A stretch of DNA of 64,000 bases from Nocardioides sp. L-11A (GCA_029961745.1 CP124680.1:3472001-3536000); one strand, 5' to 3'; positions 26,508 to 37,102 are shown, counted from the stretch's first letter. The notes: generated from the letters alone by a model not told the origin. Numbers and translations: made by a program.

Positions 26508-27616
26508 GCCGGGCCGGGCCGACCTGGGCCGGGCCGGGCCGAGATCGCGCCGGCGGCGGTCTCGCGCGCCCACCGGTCGGCGTCGAGCACGTCGTCGAGT
26601 GAGGGCGCTGCCGCCGCCCCGTCGTGGTCGGCGAGGACGTCCGCCACCAGGTCGACGATGCCGGTGAACGCCAGCCGGCCGGTCCGGAAGGCGTCGACCG
26701 CGACCTCGTTGGCGGCGTTGTAGATCGCCGGGGCCACCCCACCGCGCTCCCCCGCCTGCCGTGCCAGCGCCACCGCGGGGAACGCCTCGTCGTCGAGCGG
26801 GCGGAACTCCCAGGTCTCCGGTCGGCTCCAGTCGACCGCCGGTGCCGCGTCGGGCACCCGGTCGGGCCACGACAGCCCGAGCGCGATCGGGATCAGCATG
26901 GTCGGCGGGCTCGCCTGGACCAGCGTCGAGCCGTCGACGAACTCCACCATCGAGTGCACGACGCTGGTCGGGTGCACCACGACCTCGATCCGGTCGTAGG
27001 GGATGCCGAAGAGCAGATGCGCCTCGATCACCTCCAGGCCCTTGTTGACCAGGGTCGCGGAGTTGATGGTGATCACCGGCCCCATGTCCCAGGTGGGATG
27101 CGCCATCGCCTGCTCCGGGGTCACCCCGGCGAGGTCCGCGCGGGAGCGTCCGCGAAACGGTCCCCCGCTGGCGGTCAGCACCAGCCGGCGTACCTCGTCA
27201 GGGGTGCCGCTGCGCAGGCACTGCGCCAGCGCACTGTGCTCGGAGTCGACAGGCACGATCTGGCCGGGCTTCGCCCTGTCCAGCACCAGCGGGCCGCCCA
27301 TCACGAGCGACTCCTTGTTGGCGAGCGCGAGCGTCGTCCCCGCCTCCAACGCCGCGAGCGTGGGCCGCAGCCCGACCGCACCGGTGATCCCGTTGAGGAC
27401 GACGTCGCAGGGGCGCTGGGCCGCCTCGACGCTCGCCTCCTCCCCCAGCCCGTGGTACGACGGCGCGAACTCCGCGACCTGCTGCGCGAACAGGTCCGGG
27501 TTGCCGCCGCCGGCGGTCAGGCCGACGACGCGGAAGCGGTCGGGGTTCGCCCGCACCAGGTCGAGCGCCTGGGTGCCGATGGAGCCAGTGGAGCCGAGGA
27601 TGACGACGTCCTTCAC
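26504..27616 (-). CDS. dxr: 1-deoxy-D-xylulose-5-phosphate reductoisomerase
   Basis: 370 residues; second enzyme of the methylerythritol-phosphate isoprenoid pathway, converting DXP to MEP with NADPH. NADPH motif GSTGSIGTQ at residues 8-16; ANKESLV; metal and substrate residues in [17 protein letters not shown] and [14 protein letters not shown]; the flexible-loop region is [11 protein letters not shown]. The GTG at 27616 is preceded by AGGA. The last ~15 residues are a Pro/Gly-rich tail encoded by a GGCC repeat. In many actinobacteria rip1 and ispG come next; here a 25-kb block starts immediately after the stop. Confidence 0.97.
   Translation of the reverse strand: MKDVVILGSTGSIGTQALDLVRANPDRFRVVGLTAGGGNPDLFAQQVAEFAPSYHGLGEEASVEAAQRPCDVVLNGITGAVGLRPTLAALEAGTTLALANKESLVMGGPLVLDRAKPGQIVPVDSEHSALAQCLRSGTPDEVRRLVLTASGGPFRGRSRADLAGVTPEQAMAHPTWDMGPVITINSATLVNKGLEVIEAHLLFGIPYDRIEVVVHPTSVVHSMVEFVDGSTLVQASPPTMLIPIALGLSWPDRVPDAAPAVDWSRPETWEFRPLDDEAFPAVALARQAGERGGVAPAIYNAANEVAVDAFRTGRLAFTGIVDLVADVLADHDGAAAAPSLDDVLDADRWARETAAGAISARPGPGRPGPA
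26507..26540. repeat. GGCCGGGCCGGGCC direct repeat in the dxr tail
   Basis: Two identical 14-bp copies (26507-26520 and 26527-26540) are separated by GACCTG. They encode the Pro/Gly-rich C-terminal residues of Dxr and lie exactly at the junction with the transposase fragment. Confidence 0.7.
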
Positions 27617-27698
27617 ACGGTCATCCTGTCAGGGGCGGTGCCGACGCCGGGACCGGCCGGGGCGGGCGAGTTTCCTCACAGGGTGAGAAACGCCCGAA

Positions 27699-28820
27699 AT
27701 GCCGTACTGGAGACCCTTCAACGACCATGCTGTGCCCGTGCTCCGTCCGGCTGCCCCGCTCCTGCGCCCCCTCGCGCTCGTCCTCGTCGCCCTCCTGGGC
27801 CTGTCGATCGCGTCCCCGGCGGGGGCGATGCCGCCCGAGCGGGTGACCCGCGCGGGCTGCACCGGCGTGGTGGCCCTGACCTTCGACGACGGCCCCTCGC
27901 GTACGACGACCCGCCGGCTGCTCCGCGTCCTGCACCGTGCGGACGTGCCGGCGACCTTCTTCATGGTCGGCCAGCGGGTCGCGGCGGACCCGCGCGCGGC
28001 GCGCGAGGTGGAGCGGGCCGGGTTCCTCACCGCCAACCACAGCTGGGCGCACCGCGACATGCGCACCCAGTCCTACCGGGAGGTGCGCCAGTCGCTGCGC
28101 GCGACGCGACGGGCGATGAAGCGGGCCGGACTGCACCCGACCGACCTGATGCGCCCGCCGTACGGCGCGCTCGCACCGCCGGCCCGGCGGGCGATCCGCG
28201 ACGCGGGCTACGTGCCGGTGATGTGGAGCGCCGACTCGCTCGACTGGCAGTCGGGTGACGCGCAGCAGATCGCCCGCCGGATCCTCTCCGAGCTCCGTCC
28301 CGGCCGCAACATCGTGCTCCAGCACGACGGCGTCAACCGCTCGCCGATCTCGGTGGCCGCGGTGAGCCAGGTGGTCCGCGTGGCGAAGCGGCGGGGCTAC
28401 TGCTTCACCGCGCTGAACGAGCGGGGCCGACCCGGCTTCCCGACGCCGACCGTGACCGCGGTCGCCAAGGACGGCGTGGAGGGCGGCGAGGCTGTGGTCC
28501 GGCTCACCCTCGACAAGGCCCCCGGGCGCGACACCGCGCTGAGCGTCGAGGCCGCGTCCGGTACGGCGAGCGTCGGCGCCGACCTGCCACCCTTCGCGAC
28601 CCGCGTGGAGTTCCCGGCCGGCCGGCTGACGGCGAAGGTCCGGATCCCGATCGGCACCGACGCGGTGGTCGAGCCGACCGAGCACCTCACGCTCCGGCTG
28701 CGTCACCCCGAAGGGCTGGCACTCGGCCAGGAGACGGTCCAGGTCGGCATCGTCGATGCCGCGGCCGCGGTCCGGATCGACCTGCCGGGACCGCCGTTCC
28801 TCTCCCTGGCCCGGCGCTGA
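27699..28820 (+). CDS. Secreted polysaccharide deacetylase (NodB/CE4) with C-terminal Calx-beta-like domain
   Basis: About 373 residues. The signal peptide ends near SPAGA; the start could be ATG 27699 or a GTG at 27732 or 27738. The CE4 motifs are complete: TFDDGPS (catalytic and metal aspartates), HSWAHRD (metal histidines), RPPYGA, DSLDW and LQHDG. After about residue 245 a second domain (TVTAVAKDGVEGGEAVVRL ... VVEPTEHLTLRL) has the alternating pattern of a Calx-beta repeat. It probably deacetylates peptidoglycan or another amino-sugar polymer outside the cell. It is divergent from dxr across 82 bp. Confidence 0.88.
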   Translation: MPYWRPFNDHAVPVLRPAAPLLRPLALVLVALLGLSIASPAGAMPPERVTRAGCTGVVALTFDDGPSRTTTRRLLRVLHRADVPATFFMVGQRVAADPRAAREVERAGFLTANHSWAHRDMRTQSYREVRQSLRATRRAMKRAGLHPTDLMRPPYGALAPPARRAIRDAGYVPVMWSADSLDWQSGDAQQIARRILSELRPGRNIVLQHDGVNRSPISVAAVSQVVRVAKRRGYCFTALNERGRPGFPTPTVTAVAKDGVEGGEAVVRLTLDKAPGRDTALSVEAASGTASVGADLPPFATRVEFPAGRLTAKVRIPIGTDAVVEPTEHLTLRLRHPEGLALGQETVQVGIVDAAAAVRIDLPGPPFLSLARR

Positions 28821-28832
28821 CCCGGTCCTGCG

Positions 28833-29819
28833 TCAGCCGGTGAGCTCGGCCGCCGCGGTGTGCGGGTCGATCTCGCCCGCGACGACGGCGGCGGCGAGCT
28901 CGTCGAGCCGGTCGCCCTCGCCGACACTCCCCCAACGGCGGCGCAGGGCGGTGAGCGCGAGCGTCTCGATCTCGTCCCGCGCACGGCGTACCCGACGGCG
29001 CTGGAGCTCGCCGCTCTCCCGCAGCCAGGCGGCGTGCTCGTCGAGCGCGTCGGCCACATCGGCCACGCCGTCACCGGTCGACGCGACGGTCTTGAGCACC
29101 GGCGGGCGCCACGCACCCTCACGGCGCTCGGCGAGGCCGAGCATCGAGCGCAGGTCGCGGCGTACCTTGTCGGCACCGTCGCGGTCGGACTTGTTGACGA
29201 CGTAGAGGTCGCCGATCTCGAGGATGCCGGCCTTGGCGGCCTGGATCCCGTCGCCCATCCCGGGCGCGAGCAGCACGACCGTGGTGTCGGCCTGGCCGGC
29301 GATCTCGACCTCACTCTGCCCGACGCCGACCGTCTCGACGAGGACGACGTCGAACCCGGCCCCGTCCAGGACCCGCAGCGCCTGCGGCGTGGTCCAGGCG
29401 AGGCCGCCGAGGTGCCCGCGGGCCGCCATCGACCGGATGAACACACCGGGGTCGAGGACGTGGTCGCCCATCCGGATCCGGTCGCCGAGGAGGGCGCCGC
29501 CGGAGAAGGGCGAGGACGGGTCGACGGCGAGGACGGCGACCCGGCGGTCGCGCCGCCGCAGCTCGCCGATCAGCGCGCTGGTCGACGTCGACTTGCCGAC
29601 CCCCGGCGAGCCGGTGAGCCCGACGATCTGCGCGTGCCCGGCATACGGCGCGAGGGCACGCATCAGGTCGGGCAGGAGGGGCGACTCGTCCTCGACGAGC
29701 GACACCAGCCGGCCCACCGACCGGGGGTCGCCCTCACGGGCCCGGGCCACCAGGTCGGGAACGGCCGCCGCGGTGATCCCACGACGGCCGCCCCGAGGTG
29801 CCGGTGCTGCTTCGGTCAA
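28833..29819 (-). CDS. meaB: MeaB/ArgK G-protein chaperone of a B12-dependent acyl-CoA mutase
   Basis: 328-residue GTPase that protects and reloads adenosylcobalamin mutases. P-loop GSPGVGKST, the MeaB block DPSSPFSGGALLGDRIRM, switch ETVGVGQSEVE, base-recognition NKSD and a helical C-terminal dimerisation tail are present. The TTG at 29819 lies six bases after GAGG, 11 bp downstream of the acetyltransferase stop; a longer frame to 29885 would overlap that gene. It forms an operon with the acetyl-CoA acetyltransferase and is 25 kb from the mutase gene (54655-56703) it is expected to serve. Confidence 0.93.
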   Translation of the reverse strand: MTEAAPAPRGGRRGITAAAVPDLVARAREGDPRSVGRLVSLVEDESPLLPDLMRALAPYAGHAQIVGLTGSPGVGKSTSTSALIGELRRRDRRVAVLAVDPSSPFSGGALLGDRIRMGDHVLDPGVFIRSMAARGHLGGLAWTTPQALRVLDGAGFDVVLVETVGVGQSEVEIAGQADTTVVLLAPGMGDGIQAAKAGILEIGDLYVVNKSDRDGADKVRRDLRSMLGLAERREGAWRPPVLKTVASTGDGVADVADALDEHAAWLRESGELQRRRVRRARDEIETLALTALRRRWGSVGEGDRLDELAAAVVAGEIDPHTAAAELTG

Positions 29820-29830
29820 GCCGATCCTCG

Positions 29831-31030
<1,200 letters not shown>

Positions 31031-31071
31031 ATTTCCTCCGTGAGACGTGTGGTCGGAATGCTTTCGACTCT

Positions 31072-31083
31072 ACTCGCGGGTAT
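31072..31083. promoter_or_regulatory. Variant of the ethylmalonyl-pathway motif (TACT-N3-GGGTA)
   Basis: TACTCGCGGGTA matches the TACC-N3-GGGTA core found upstream of ccr, hbd and meaA with one C-to-T change. It lies in the divergent space between the acetyl-CoA acetyltransferase and the methylmalonyl-CoA epimerase genes. Confidence 0.45.
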
Positions 31084-31172
31084 CTCGCGCGGGCGAGGGG
31101 TCCAGCGTGCGGGCGGTGAGGAACATGTCACACGGGAGGCGACGGCCCAACGGCCCCGGCACAATGACGTCC

Positions 31173-31628
31173 ATGAGCATCACTGAAGGCGTTCCCGCCC
31201 ACCTCTTCACCGCGATCGACCACGTCGGCATCGCGGTGCCCGACCTCGACGAGGCGATCGCGTTCTACCGCGACAACTTCGGCATGCACGTCACCCACGA
31301 GGAGACCAACGAGGAGCAGGGCGTCCGCGAGGCGATGGTCGCCGTCGGCGACACCGACTCCAAGATCCAGCTGCTCGCCCCGCTCAACGCGGACTCGACG
31401 ATCGCCAAGTTCCTCGACCGCAGCGGCCCGGGCCTCCAGCAGCTCGCCTACCGGGTCACCGACCTCGACCAGGTCTCCGCGATCCTGCGCGAGCGCGGCC
31501 TGCGCCTGCTCTACCCCGAGGCCCGGCGCGGTACGGCGGACAGCCGGATCAACTTCGTGCACCCCAAGGACGCCGGCGGCGTTCTCGTCGAGCTGGTCGA
31601 GCCCGCTCGGGGCGCGTCAGCGCACTGA
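31173..31628 (+). CDS. mce: Methylmalonyl-CoA/ethylmalonyl-CoA epimerase
   Basis: 151-residue vicinal-oxygen-chelate enzyme that racemises methylmalonyl-CoA and, in this pathway, ethylmalonyl-CoA. Metal ligands are in FTAIDHVGIAV (His), KIQLLAP (Gln region), GLQQLAYRV and the terminal VLVELVEP (Glu). An in-frame ATG at 31164 would add three residues; neither start has a ribosome site. It is divergent from the acetyltransferase operon. Works between Ccr and MeaA and in propionate use. Confidence 0.92.
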   Translation: MSITEGVPAHLFTAIDHVGIAVPDLDEAIAFYRDNFGMHVTHEETNEEQGVREAMVAVGDTDSKIQLLAPLNADSTIAKFLDRSGPGLQQLAYRVTDLDQVSAILRERGLRLLYPEARRGTADSRINFVHPKDAGGVLVELVEPARGASAH

Positions 31629-31632
31629 GCGT

Positions 31633-32484
31633 TCAGGCCCAACGGAACCGGAGCTCCTCGCCGGGGCGCAGCTGGGCCAGCCGGTCGGTGTCGGCATCGA
31701 CGACCACACCGACCACCGGATAGCCGCCCGTCACCGGGTGGTCGGGACCGAAGACCACCGGTCCGCCTCCGGGCGGGATCTGGATCGCCCCGCGCAGAGC
31801 GCCCTCGCTCGCGAGCTCCCCCTTCCCCGGCACGGTGGTGAGCGGATCCCCGTCGAGGCGCAGGCCCACCCGGTCACTCGCGGCGCCCACCCGCCAGACC
31901 TGCCCCACCAGCCGGTCCGGGTCGGCCACCCAGTCGTCGCGCGGGCCGCGGACCACGCGCAGCACCGGCCGCTCGTCGTACGACGTCGGCGGGACGGCGT
32001 CCACGAGCATCTCCCCCGCGGTCCGGTCCCCGACCTCGAGGACGTCGCCCGCACGCACCGGCTCGGGCCCCAGGTCGGCGAGCGTGTCCCGGGACCGCGA
32101 GCCGAGCAACGGCCGGGCCGCGACGCCACCGCGCACGGCGAGATAGCTGCGCAGCCCCGACGGCGGCAGGCCCAGGCGCAGCCGCCGGCCCGGCCGCAGC
32201 GCGAGGACGGCACCCGTCGGCTCCGCCCGCCCGTCGAGCGCCAGCGGCACCGGTGCCCCCGTCACGCAGACCCAGACCACGCCGTCCGCCTCGACCTCGA
32301 GGCCGCCGAGGACGATCTCCAGGGACGCGGCACCCGCGGCGTTGCCGAGCAGCCGATTGCCCAGCGCGTACGACGCCCGGTCGGCCGCGCCACTCGCGCC
32401 GACGCCGATGGCGGCGTGGCCGCGCCGGCCGGTGTCCTGCACCAGGCACGGCCCGCCCACGGCGCGCACGAGGAGCCGGCTCAC
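31633..32484 (-). CDS. pxpC: 5-oxoprolinase subunit C (biotin-dependent carboxyltransferase-like, KipA)
   Basis: 283 residues; with PxpA and PxpB it hydrolyses 5-oxoproline to glutamate using ATP. Family blocks: VQDTGRRGHAAIGVGASGAAD at the N-terminus, GSRSRDTL, and the C-terminal GGGPVVFGPDHPVTGGYPVVG. The GTG at 32484 overlaps the stop of a small linking frame (GTGA) and has no clear ribosome site, so reinitiation is likely. The third gene of the pxpA-pxpB-linker-pxpC order. Confidence 0.93.
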   Translation of the reverse strand: MSRLLVRAVGGPCLVQDTGRRGHAAIGVGASGAADRASYALGNRLLGNAAGAASLEIVLGGLEVEADGVVWVCVTGAPVPLALDGRAEPTGAVLALRPGRRLRLGLPPSGLRSYLAVRGGVAARPLLGSRSRDTLADLGPEPVRAGDVLEVGDRTAGEMLVDAVPPTSYDERPVLRVVRGPRDDWVADPDRLVGQVWRVGAASDRVGLRLDGDPLTTVPGKGELASEGALRGAIQIPPGGGPVVFGPDHPVTGGYPVVGVVVDADTDRLAQLRPGEELRFRWA

Positions 32485-32621
32485 GCGGGGTCCCCGCGGC
32501 GTCGTTGGGGGGAGCCGCCTGGGGTCCCCGCGGGGCTCTGGTCCGGAGGAGCGAAGCGGGGGAGGCCAACGGCTCGTGGGGTGAAGCGTTGCGGAGGAGA
32601 GGAACGTCGTGGGGTGTTCAT
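32481..32621 (-). CDS. Possible 46-codon linker ORF between pxpB and pxpC
   Basis: The ATG at 32621 overlaps the pxpB stop (ATGA), and the TGA at 32481-32483 overlaps the pxpC start (GTGA). The frame thus bridges the 133-bp gap exactly. The product would be rich in Pro and Arg without recognisable fold (begins [13 protein letters not shown]). Its DNA contains two copies of GGGGTCCCCGCGG (32487-32499 and 32521-32533). It may serve only to carry ribosomes to pxpC; whether the peptide matters is unknown. Confidence 0.35.
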   Translation of the reverse strand: MNTPRRSSPPQRFTPRAVGLPRFAPPDQSPAGTPGGSPQRRRGDPA

Positions 32622-33253
32622 CGCTCCTCCTCGAAGACCACGGTCGCGCCCGCGGTCAGCAGCGCCGGCGGCTCGCGCTCCAGGTCCCACAGCGCCAGGC
32701 CGGTGTGGCCGATCAGCTGCCACCCGCCGGGCGACGAGCGCGGATAGACGCCGCTGAACTCCCCCGCCAGCCCCACCGAGCCGGCCGGGACGCTGGTCCG
32801 CGGTCGGTCGCGGCGCGGCACCACCAGCCGCGGGTCGCCGCCCACGAGGTAGGCGAAGCCCGGGGCGAAGCCACCGAAGGCCACCCGCCACGGCGTGCCC
32901 GTGTGCGCGGCCACGACCTCCCGCTCGCTCAGCCCGGTCAGTGCCGCCACGGCCGCCAGGTCCGGGCCGTCGTACCGGACCGGGATCCGGGTCGGCTCTC
33001 CCCGTCGCACCGGACGATCCGGTCGTCGATCGGCCGGATCCACGACCGTTTCGTCCGGTACGACGGAGCGCAGGCGGTCGAGCGGGACGCCCGGGCTCGC
33101 CACGAGCAGCACCGTGCGGGCTCCGGGGACGACCTCGGCGACCAGCGCCGGGGCGTCGGGATGGGCACGGACCAGGTCGGCCACGGCGAGCACCTCCGCC
33201 ATGGCGGCGAGCTCGACGAGGAGTCCGCGGTCGCCGTACGGGAGCAGCCTCAT
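32618..33253 (-). CDS. pxpB: 5-oxoprolinase subunit B (KipI)
   Basis: 211 residues. Family blocks: [13 protein letters not shown] at the start, [40 protein letters not shown], and [27 protein letters not shown]. Works as a complex with PxpC and PxpA. The ATG at 33253 overlaps the pxpA stop by four bases. Confidence 0.95.
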   Translation of the reverse strand: MRLLPYGDRGLLVELAAMAEVLAVADLVRAHPDAPALVAEVVPGARTVLLVASPGVPLDRLRSVVPDETVVDPADRRPDRPVRRGEPTRIPVRYDGPDLAAVAALTGLSEREVVAAHTGTPWRVAFGGFAPGFAYLVGGDPRLVVPRRDRPRTSVPAGSVGLAGEFSGVYPRSSPGGWQLIGHTGLALWDLEREPPALLTAGATVVFEEER

Positions 33254-34026
33254 GCCGGGGCGACGGCGAAGGCGCCCACGGGCAGCTGGGCCGCGGACAG
33301 TGCGGAGCGGACCGCCGCCGCCAGCTGCGGCGCTCCGGGCGAGTCGCCGTGGACGCACAGCGAGCGCACGTCGCCGGACCGGGCCAGCTCGACGGCCTGC
33401 GCGGCGACCGCGACCGGGTCGGTCAGCAACGCGCCCGGAGCCGAGCGCGGCACCAGCCCGCCGTCGGGCAGGTAGGCCCGGTCGGCGAAGCCCTCGCCCA
33501 CCGCCTCCAAGCCGGCCTCGACCACCGCGGCCAGGAAGGGCGAGCCGGCGAGGCCGAGCACCGGGAGCCCGCCGTACGCGCGCACGGCGTCGATGACCGC
33601 GTCCGCCTGCTCCGGATGCCGCGAGACCGCGTGGTAGAGCGCTCCGTGCGGCTTGACGTAGGCGACCCGGGCCCCTGCCGCGCGGGCGATCCCGTCGAGC
33701 GCGCCGAGCTGGTAGAGCACGTCGGCCGCCAGCTCCGCGCTCGCGACGTCGACGTAGCGGCGCCCGAAGCCGGCCAGGTCGCGATAGCCCACCTGGGCGC
33801 CGATGACCACGCCGTGGGCGACCGCCGTCTCACAGGTACGACGCAGCGTGAGCGGGTCGCCCGCATGGAAGCCGCAGGCCACGTTGGCGCTGGTCAGGTG
33901 GGGCAGCAGCGCGTCGTCGTCGCCGAGCCGCCAGCGCCCGAAGGACTCCCCGACGTCGGCGTTGAGGTCGATCACCAGCGCCGCCGAGGCGCTCGGCGTG
34001 GACGGGCGGTCCGGCTGCGGCGACAT
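33250..34026 (-). CDS. pxpA: 5-oxoprolinase subunit A (LamB/YcsF family)
   Basis: 258 residues. The signature begins with [14 protein letters not shown], then [37 protein letters not shown] and CVHGDSPGA, all typical metal and substrate blocks. The ATG at 34026 was chosen because the family starts just before LVIDLN; the frame could open further upstream, but that would run towards the ccr promoter. First gene of the pxp operon. 5-Oxoproline arises spontaneously from glutamine and from gamma-glutamyl compounds. Confidence 0.94.
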   Translation of the reverse strand: MSPQPDRPSTPSASAALVIDLNADVGESFGRWRLGDDDALLPHLTSANVACGFHAGDPLTLRRTCETAVAHGVVIGAQVGYRDLAGFGRRYVDVASAELAADVLYQLGALDGIARAAGARVAYVKPHGALYHAVSRHPEQADAVIDAVRAYGGLPVLGLAGSPFLAAVVEAGLEAVGEGFADRAYLPDGGLVPRSAPGALLTDPVAVAAQAVELARSGDVRSLCVHGDSPGAPQLAAAVRSALSAAQLPVGAFAVAPA

Positions 34027-34140
34027 GGCCCTATGGTGGCCCATGGAACGTGCCGCCGAGCCCAGGACGACGCCTTCCGCCCCGCACTGCCCGTGTGGCC
34101 GATGCTCGGTGAGACGAGTGTCACGAACCCACCTACGAGT

Positions 34141-34155
34141 GGTTACCACTGGGTA
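34141..34155 (+). promoter_or_regulatory. Ethylmalonyl-pathway motif upstream of ccr
   Basis: GGTTACC-ACT-GGGTA, 63 bp upstream of the ccr start; identical outside the three central bases to the sites before hbd and meaA. It overlaps a separate dyad AGTGGT-T-ACCACT (34138-34150). Confidence 0.65.
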
Positions 34156-34217
34156 TCTTCGCGGCGGCCGTATTGCCATCCAGCCCACTGGCACGCACCG
34201 ATTCCAGGGAGACGACC

Positions 34218-35567
34218 GTGCAGCACATCCTTGACGCCATCCTCGCCAGCGAATCCGGGGAGGCCTCCGCGGAGGACTTCGCCGCGCTCGAGCTTCCGCA
34301 GTCCTACCGGGCCGTCACCGTCCACAAGGACGAGGTCGACATGTTCGAGGGCGTCGCCTCGCGCGACAAGGACCCCCGCAAGTCGCTGCACGTCGACGAG
34401 GTCGCGCTGCCCGAGCTCGGTCCCGGCGAGGCCCTCGTCGCGGTGATGGCGTCCGCGATCAACTACAACACGGTGTGGACCTCGATCTTCGAGCCGGTCT
34501 CCACCTTCGGCTTCCTCGAGCGCTACGGCCGGGAGTCCGACCTCGGCAAGCGGCACGACCTGCCGTACCACATCGTCGGCTCCGACCTGTCCGGCGTCGT
34601 CCTCGCCGTCGGTGCGGGCGTGACCAAGTGGAAGCCGGGCGACCGCGTCGTCGCGCACTGCCTCTCGGTCGAGCTCGAGGCGCCCGACGGCCACAACGAC
34701 ACGATGATGGATCCCTCGCAGCGGATCTGGGGCTTCGAGACCAACTTCGGCGGCCTCGCCGATGTCGCCATGGTCAAGGCCAACCAGCTGATGCCCAAGC
34801 CCGAGCACCTCACCTGGGAGGAGGCCGCCTCCCCCGGCCTGGTGAACTGCACGGCCTACCGCCAGCTCGTCTCCGCCAACGGCGGCAACATGAAGCAGGG
34901 CGACAACGTGCTGATCTGGGGCGCCTCCGGCGGTCTCGGCGGCTTCGCCACCCAGTACGCCCTCAACGGCGGCGCCAACCCGGTCTGCGTGGTCTCCAAC
35001 GAGGAGAAGGCCCAGATCGTGCGCAACATGGGCGCCGAGATGGTCATCAACCGCTCCGAGCTCGCCCCGAAGTTCTGGAACGACGAGGGCACCCAGCAGA
35101 ACCCCAAGGAGTGGCAGCGCTTCGGCAAGGCCATCCGCGAGCTCACCGGCGGTGAGGACATCGACATCGTCTTCGAGCACCCCGGACGCGAGACCTTCGG
35201 CGCCTCGGTCTACGTCACCCGCAAGGGCGGCACCATCACCACCTGCGCGTCGACCTCGGGCTACATGCACGAGTACGACAACCGCTACCTGTGGATGAAC
35301 CTCAAGAAGATCATCTCCAGCCACTTCGCCAACTACCGCGAGTCGTGGGAGGCCAACCGCCTCATCGCCCAGGGCAAGATCCACCCCACCCTGTCGCGGG
35401 TCTACACCCTCGACGAGGTCGGCCAGGCAGCCCTCGACGTGCACCACAACAAGCATCAGGGCAAGGTCGGCGTCCTCGCCCTCGCGCCGCAGGAGGGCCT
35501 CGGCGTGGTCGACGCCGAGCTCCGCGCGCAGCACCTCGACAAGATCAACCTGTTCCGCGGCATCTGA
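34218..35567 (+). CDS. ccr: Crotonyl-CoA carboxylase/reductase
   Basis: 449 residues; reductively carboxylates crotonyl-CoA to ethylmalonyl-CoA with NADPH, the key step of the ethylmalonyl-CoA pathway. It is a medium-chain reductase with a Rossmann motif in [14 protein letters not shown]. The four residues known to hold CO2 in this family are in place: Asn84 (INYNTVW), Phe173-Glu174 (IWGFETNFG) and His369 (ISSHFANY). The GTG at 34218 lies six bases after GGGAG, so upstream in-frame codons are not needed. A strong hairpin follows the stop codon. Confidence 0.96.
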   Translation: MQHILDAILASESGEASAEDFAALELPQSYRAVTVHKDEVDMFEGVASRDKDPRKSLHVDEVALPELGPGEALVAVMASAINYNTVWTSIFEPVSTFGFLERYGRESDLGKRHDLPYHIVGSDLSGVVLAVGAGVTKWKPGDRVVAHCLSVELEAPDGHNDTMMDPSQRIWGFETNFGGLADVAMVKANQLMPKPEHLTWEEAASPGLVNCTAYRQLVSANGGNMKQGDNVLIWGASGGLGGFATQYALNGGANPVCVVSNEEKAQIVRNMGAEMVINRSELAPKFWNDEGTQQNPKEWQRFGKAIRELTGGEDIDIVFEHPGRETFGASVYVTRKGGTITTCASTSGYMHEYDNRYLWMNLKKIISSHFANYRESWEANRLIAQGKIHPTLSRVYTLDEVGQAALDVHHNKHQGKVGVLALAPQEGLGVVDAELRAQHLDKINLFRGI

Positions 35568-35581
35568 GCGGCGGTACGACG

Positions 35582-35612
35582 GACGGGCCGGTGCGCGACG
35601 TACCGGCCCGTC
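35582..35612 (+). terminator. Terminator hairpin after ccr
   Basis: GACGGGCCGGT and ACCGGCCCGTC form a perfect 11-base stem with a nine-base loop, 15 bp after the ccr stop. Confidence 0.7.
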
Positions 35613-35621
35613 TGTCGTGGT

Positions 35622-35685
35622 CGACCCGGCGCATCTGAACGTCCTGAGAGCACCGACCCGGCGCATCTGAACGTCCTGAGAGCAT
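35622..35685. repeat. Tandem 32-bp repeat, two copies plus the start of a third
   Basis: A 32-bp unit beginning CGACCCGGCGCATCTGAACG starts at 35622 and again at 35654 with only the last base differing. A third copy starts at 35686 but matches only its first 11 bases before turning into a hairpin. The copies are directly abutting with no spacer. Function unknown. Confidence 0.8.
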
Positions 35686-35718
35686 CGACCCGGCGCGTTC
35701 AAACGCGCCGGGTCGATG
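35683..35718. terminator. Long perfect hairpin ending the tandem repeat
   Basis: Arms of 17 bases (starting CATCGACCCGGCGCGTT) pair perfectly around a two-base centre. The left arm begins inside the third repeat unit. It could be a second terminator for ccr or a transcribed structural element. Confidence 0.55.
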
Positions 35719-35854
35719 TCGTGGCGGCACATCGCGCGCCGGCTCCGTCCGCACCGGCGAGCCGGGGTGGGCAAGGTTGGGGTGATCAGGGATCATGGGC
35801 GGGTTCGTGCACGCACCCCCATGACCGCAGCGAGAGCCAGGGAGGCTCAGTTCC

Positions 35855-37102
35855 ATGAGCGACGAGGGTCTGTCCATCTTCGACGACGAGCCCACCCCGA
35901 CCGAGGAGCCCAAGACCGTGACCACCAAGGCCGCCGACGACGAGCCCACCCAGGTCATTCCCGCGGTGAAGACGGCCGAGACGCCCGCCGCCGCGCCCCG
36001 GCCCCCCGCCGCGGCCCGCCAGGTCGCTTCCCCGCGACCCGCCGCAGCCCCCGCGCCTGCGGGCGCGCCCGCGACCGGACGCCCGGTCGGCTTCAACGCG
36101 CCCGGCGCGACGGGCGGCCTGCCGACCGTCCGCAAGGGCGGCTACGACCGCGACGCGGTCGACGCGCAGATCCGCCAGCTCGCCAGCGAGAAGGCCACCC
36201 TCGGCGCCAGCCTCACCGAGTCCGAGCAGCGGGTGATCGACCTCGAGAAGGAGGTCGCCCGGCTCCGCGGCGAACTCGCCGAGATGGACAACCCGTCGTA
36301 CGCCGGCCTCGGCGGTCGGGCCAGCGCCATGCTGCGCCTCGCCGAGGAGGAGGCCTCCGAGATCCGGGCCACGGCCGAGGCCGACGCGGCCGAGGTCCGC
36401 GACCAGGCCGCCCGCGACGCGAAGGCGATCCGCGCCGAGGCGGCCCGCGAGGCCGACGACATGCGTGCGGTCCAGCTGCGCGAGCTCGAGGAGAACCGCA
36501 CCCGGCTGCTCACCGACGCCGAGCAGGAGCGGGCCCTGGCACGCAGCGAGGCCGAGGACACCCTGGCCGCGGCCCGCCGCGAGGCCGACCAGCTCCGGCT
36601 GGCGTCGCAGCAGGAGACCACCGAACAGCGCAGCCAGGCGCAGCGCGAAGTCGAGCAGGCGCGCGCGGCGGTCGACCGCGAGGTCCAGGAGGCCCGCCGG
36701 GCGCTGGCCATGGAGAAGGAGCGGCTGGCCCGCGAGGCCACCGATCACCACAACACCGCGGTCGCCGAGACGCGCCGCCTGGTCGAGGAGGCCGAGCAGC
36801 GCGCCAGCGCCGCGGAGGCCCGCGCGGCCGAGGCCAGCAAGCAGTCCGCCGCCAACCGCGCCGCCGCCCAGACCGAGGCCGAGGGCGTGCTCACCCGCGC
36901 GCGACGCGAGGCCGAGCAGGTCATCGCGTCCGCGCGCGCACAGGCCGAGGCCATCACGTCCAGCGGCGACGCCGAGCTGCAGCGCGAGATCGCCGCCAAG
37001 CGGGCCGAGCTCGACCGGCTGACCAAGCGCCGTGCCTCGATCACCGCCCAGCTGTCCTCGCTCGCCGACCTCGTCGCCGGCTTCGGCGAGGACGACAGTT
37101 GA
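35855..37102 (+). CDS. DivIVA-like coiled-coil protein
   Basis: 415 residues. A Pro/Ala-rich acidic N-terminal region (1-90) precedes a DivIVA-type beginning, GGYDRDAVDAQI at about 95-106. A long heptad-rich coiled coil runs to about residue 400 with many Glu/Arg/Ala repeats, ending in RASITAQLSSLADLVAGF. The ATG follows GGGAGG. Such proteins organise the actinobacterial cell pole or tether membrane processes. The stop overlaps the TTG of the following permease-like gene, so the two products are probably made in fixed proportion. Confidence 0.8.
   Translation: MSDEGLSIFDDEPTPTEEPKTVTTKAADDEPTQVIPAVKTAETPAAAPRPPAAARQVASPRPAAAPAPAGAPATGRPVGFNAPGATGGLPTVRKGGYDRDAVDAQIRQLASEKATLGASLTESEQRVIDLEKEVARLRGELAEMDNPSYAGLGGRASAMLRLAEEEASEIRATAEADAAEVRDQAARDAKAIRAEAAREADDMRAVQLRELEENRTRLLTDAEQERALARSEAEDTLAAARREADQLRLASQQETTEQRSQAQREVEQARAAVDREVQEARRALAMEKERLAREATDHHNTAVAETRRLVEEAEQRASAAEARAAEASKQSAANRAAAQTEAEGVLTRARREAEQVIASARAQAEAITSSGDAELQREIAAKRAELDRLTKRRASITAQLSSLADLVAGFGEDDS

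Noticed and set aside
26507..26540. GGCC repeat as a transcription terminator
   Set aside because: It lies inside the dxr coding frame and lacks a T-run; a coding low-complexity tail is the simpler reading.
35622..35718. CRISPR array
   Set aside because: The 32-bp units abut without spacers, there are only two full copies, and no cas genes are near.
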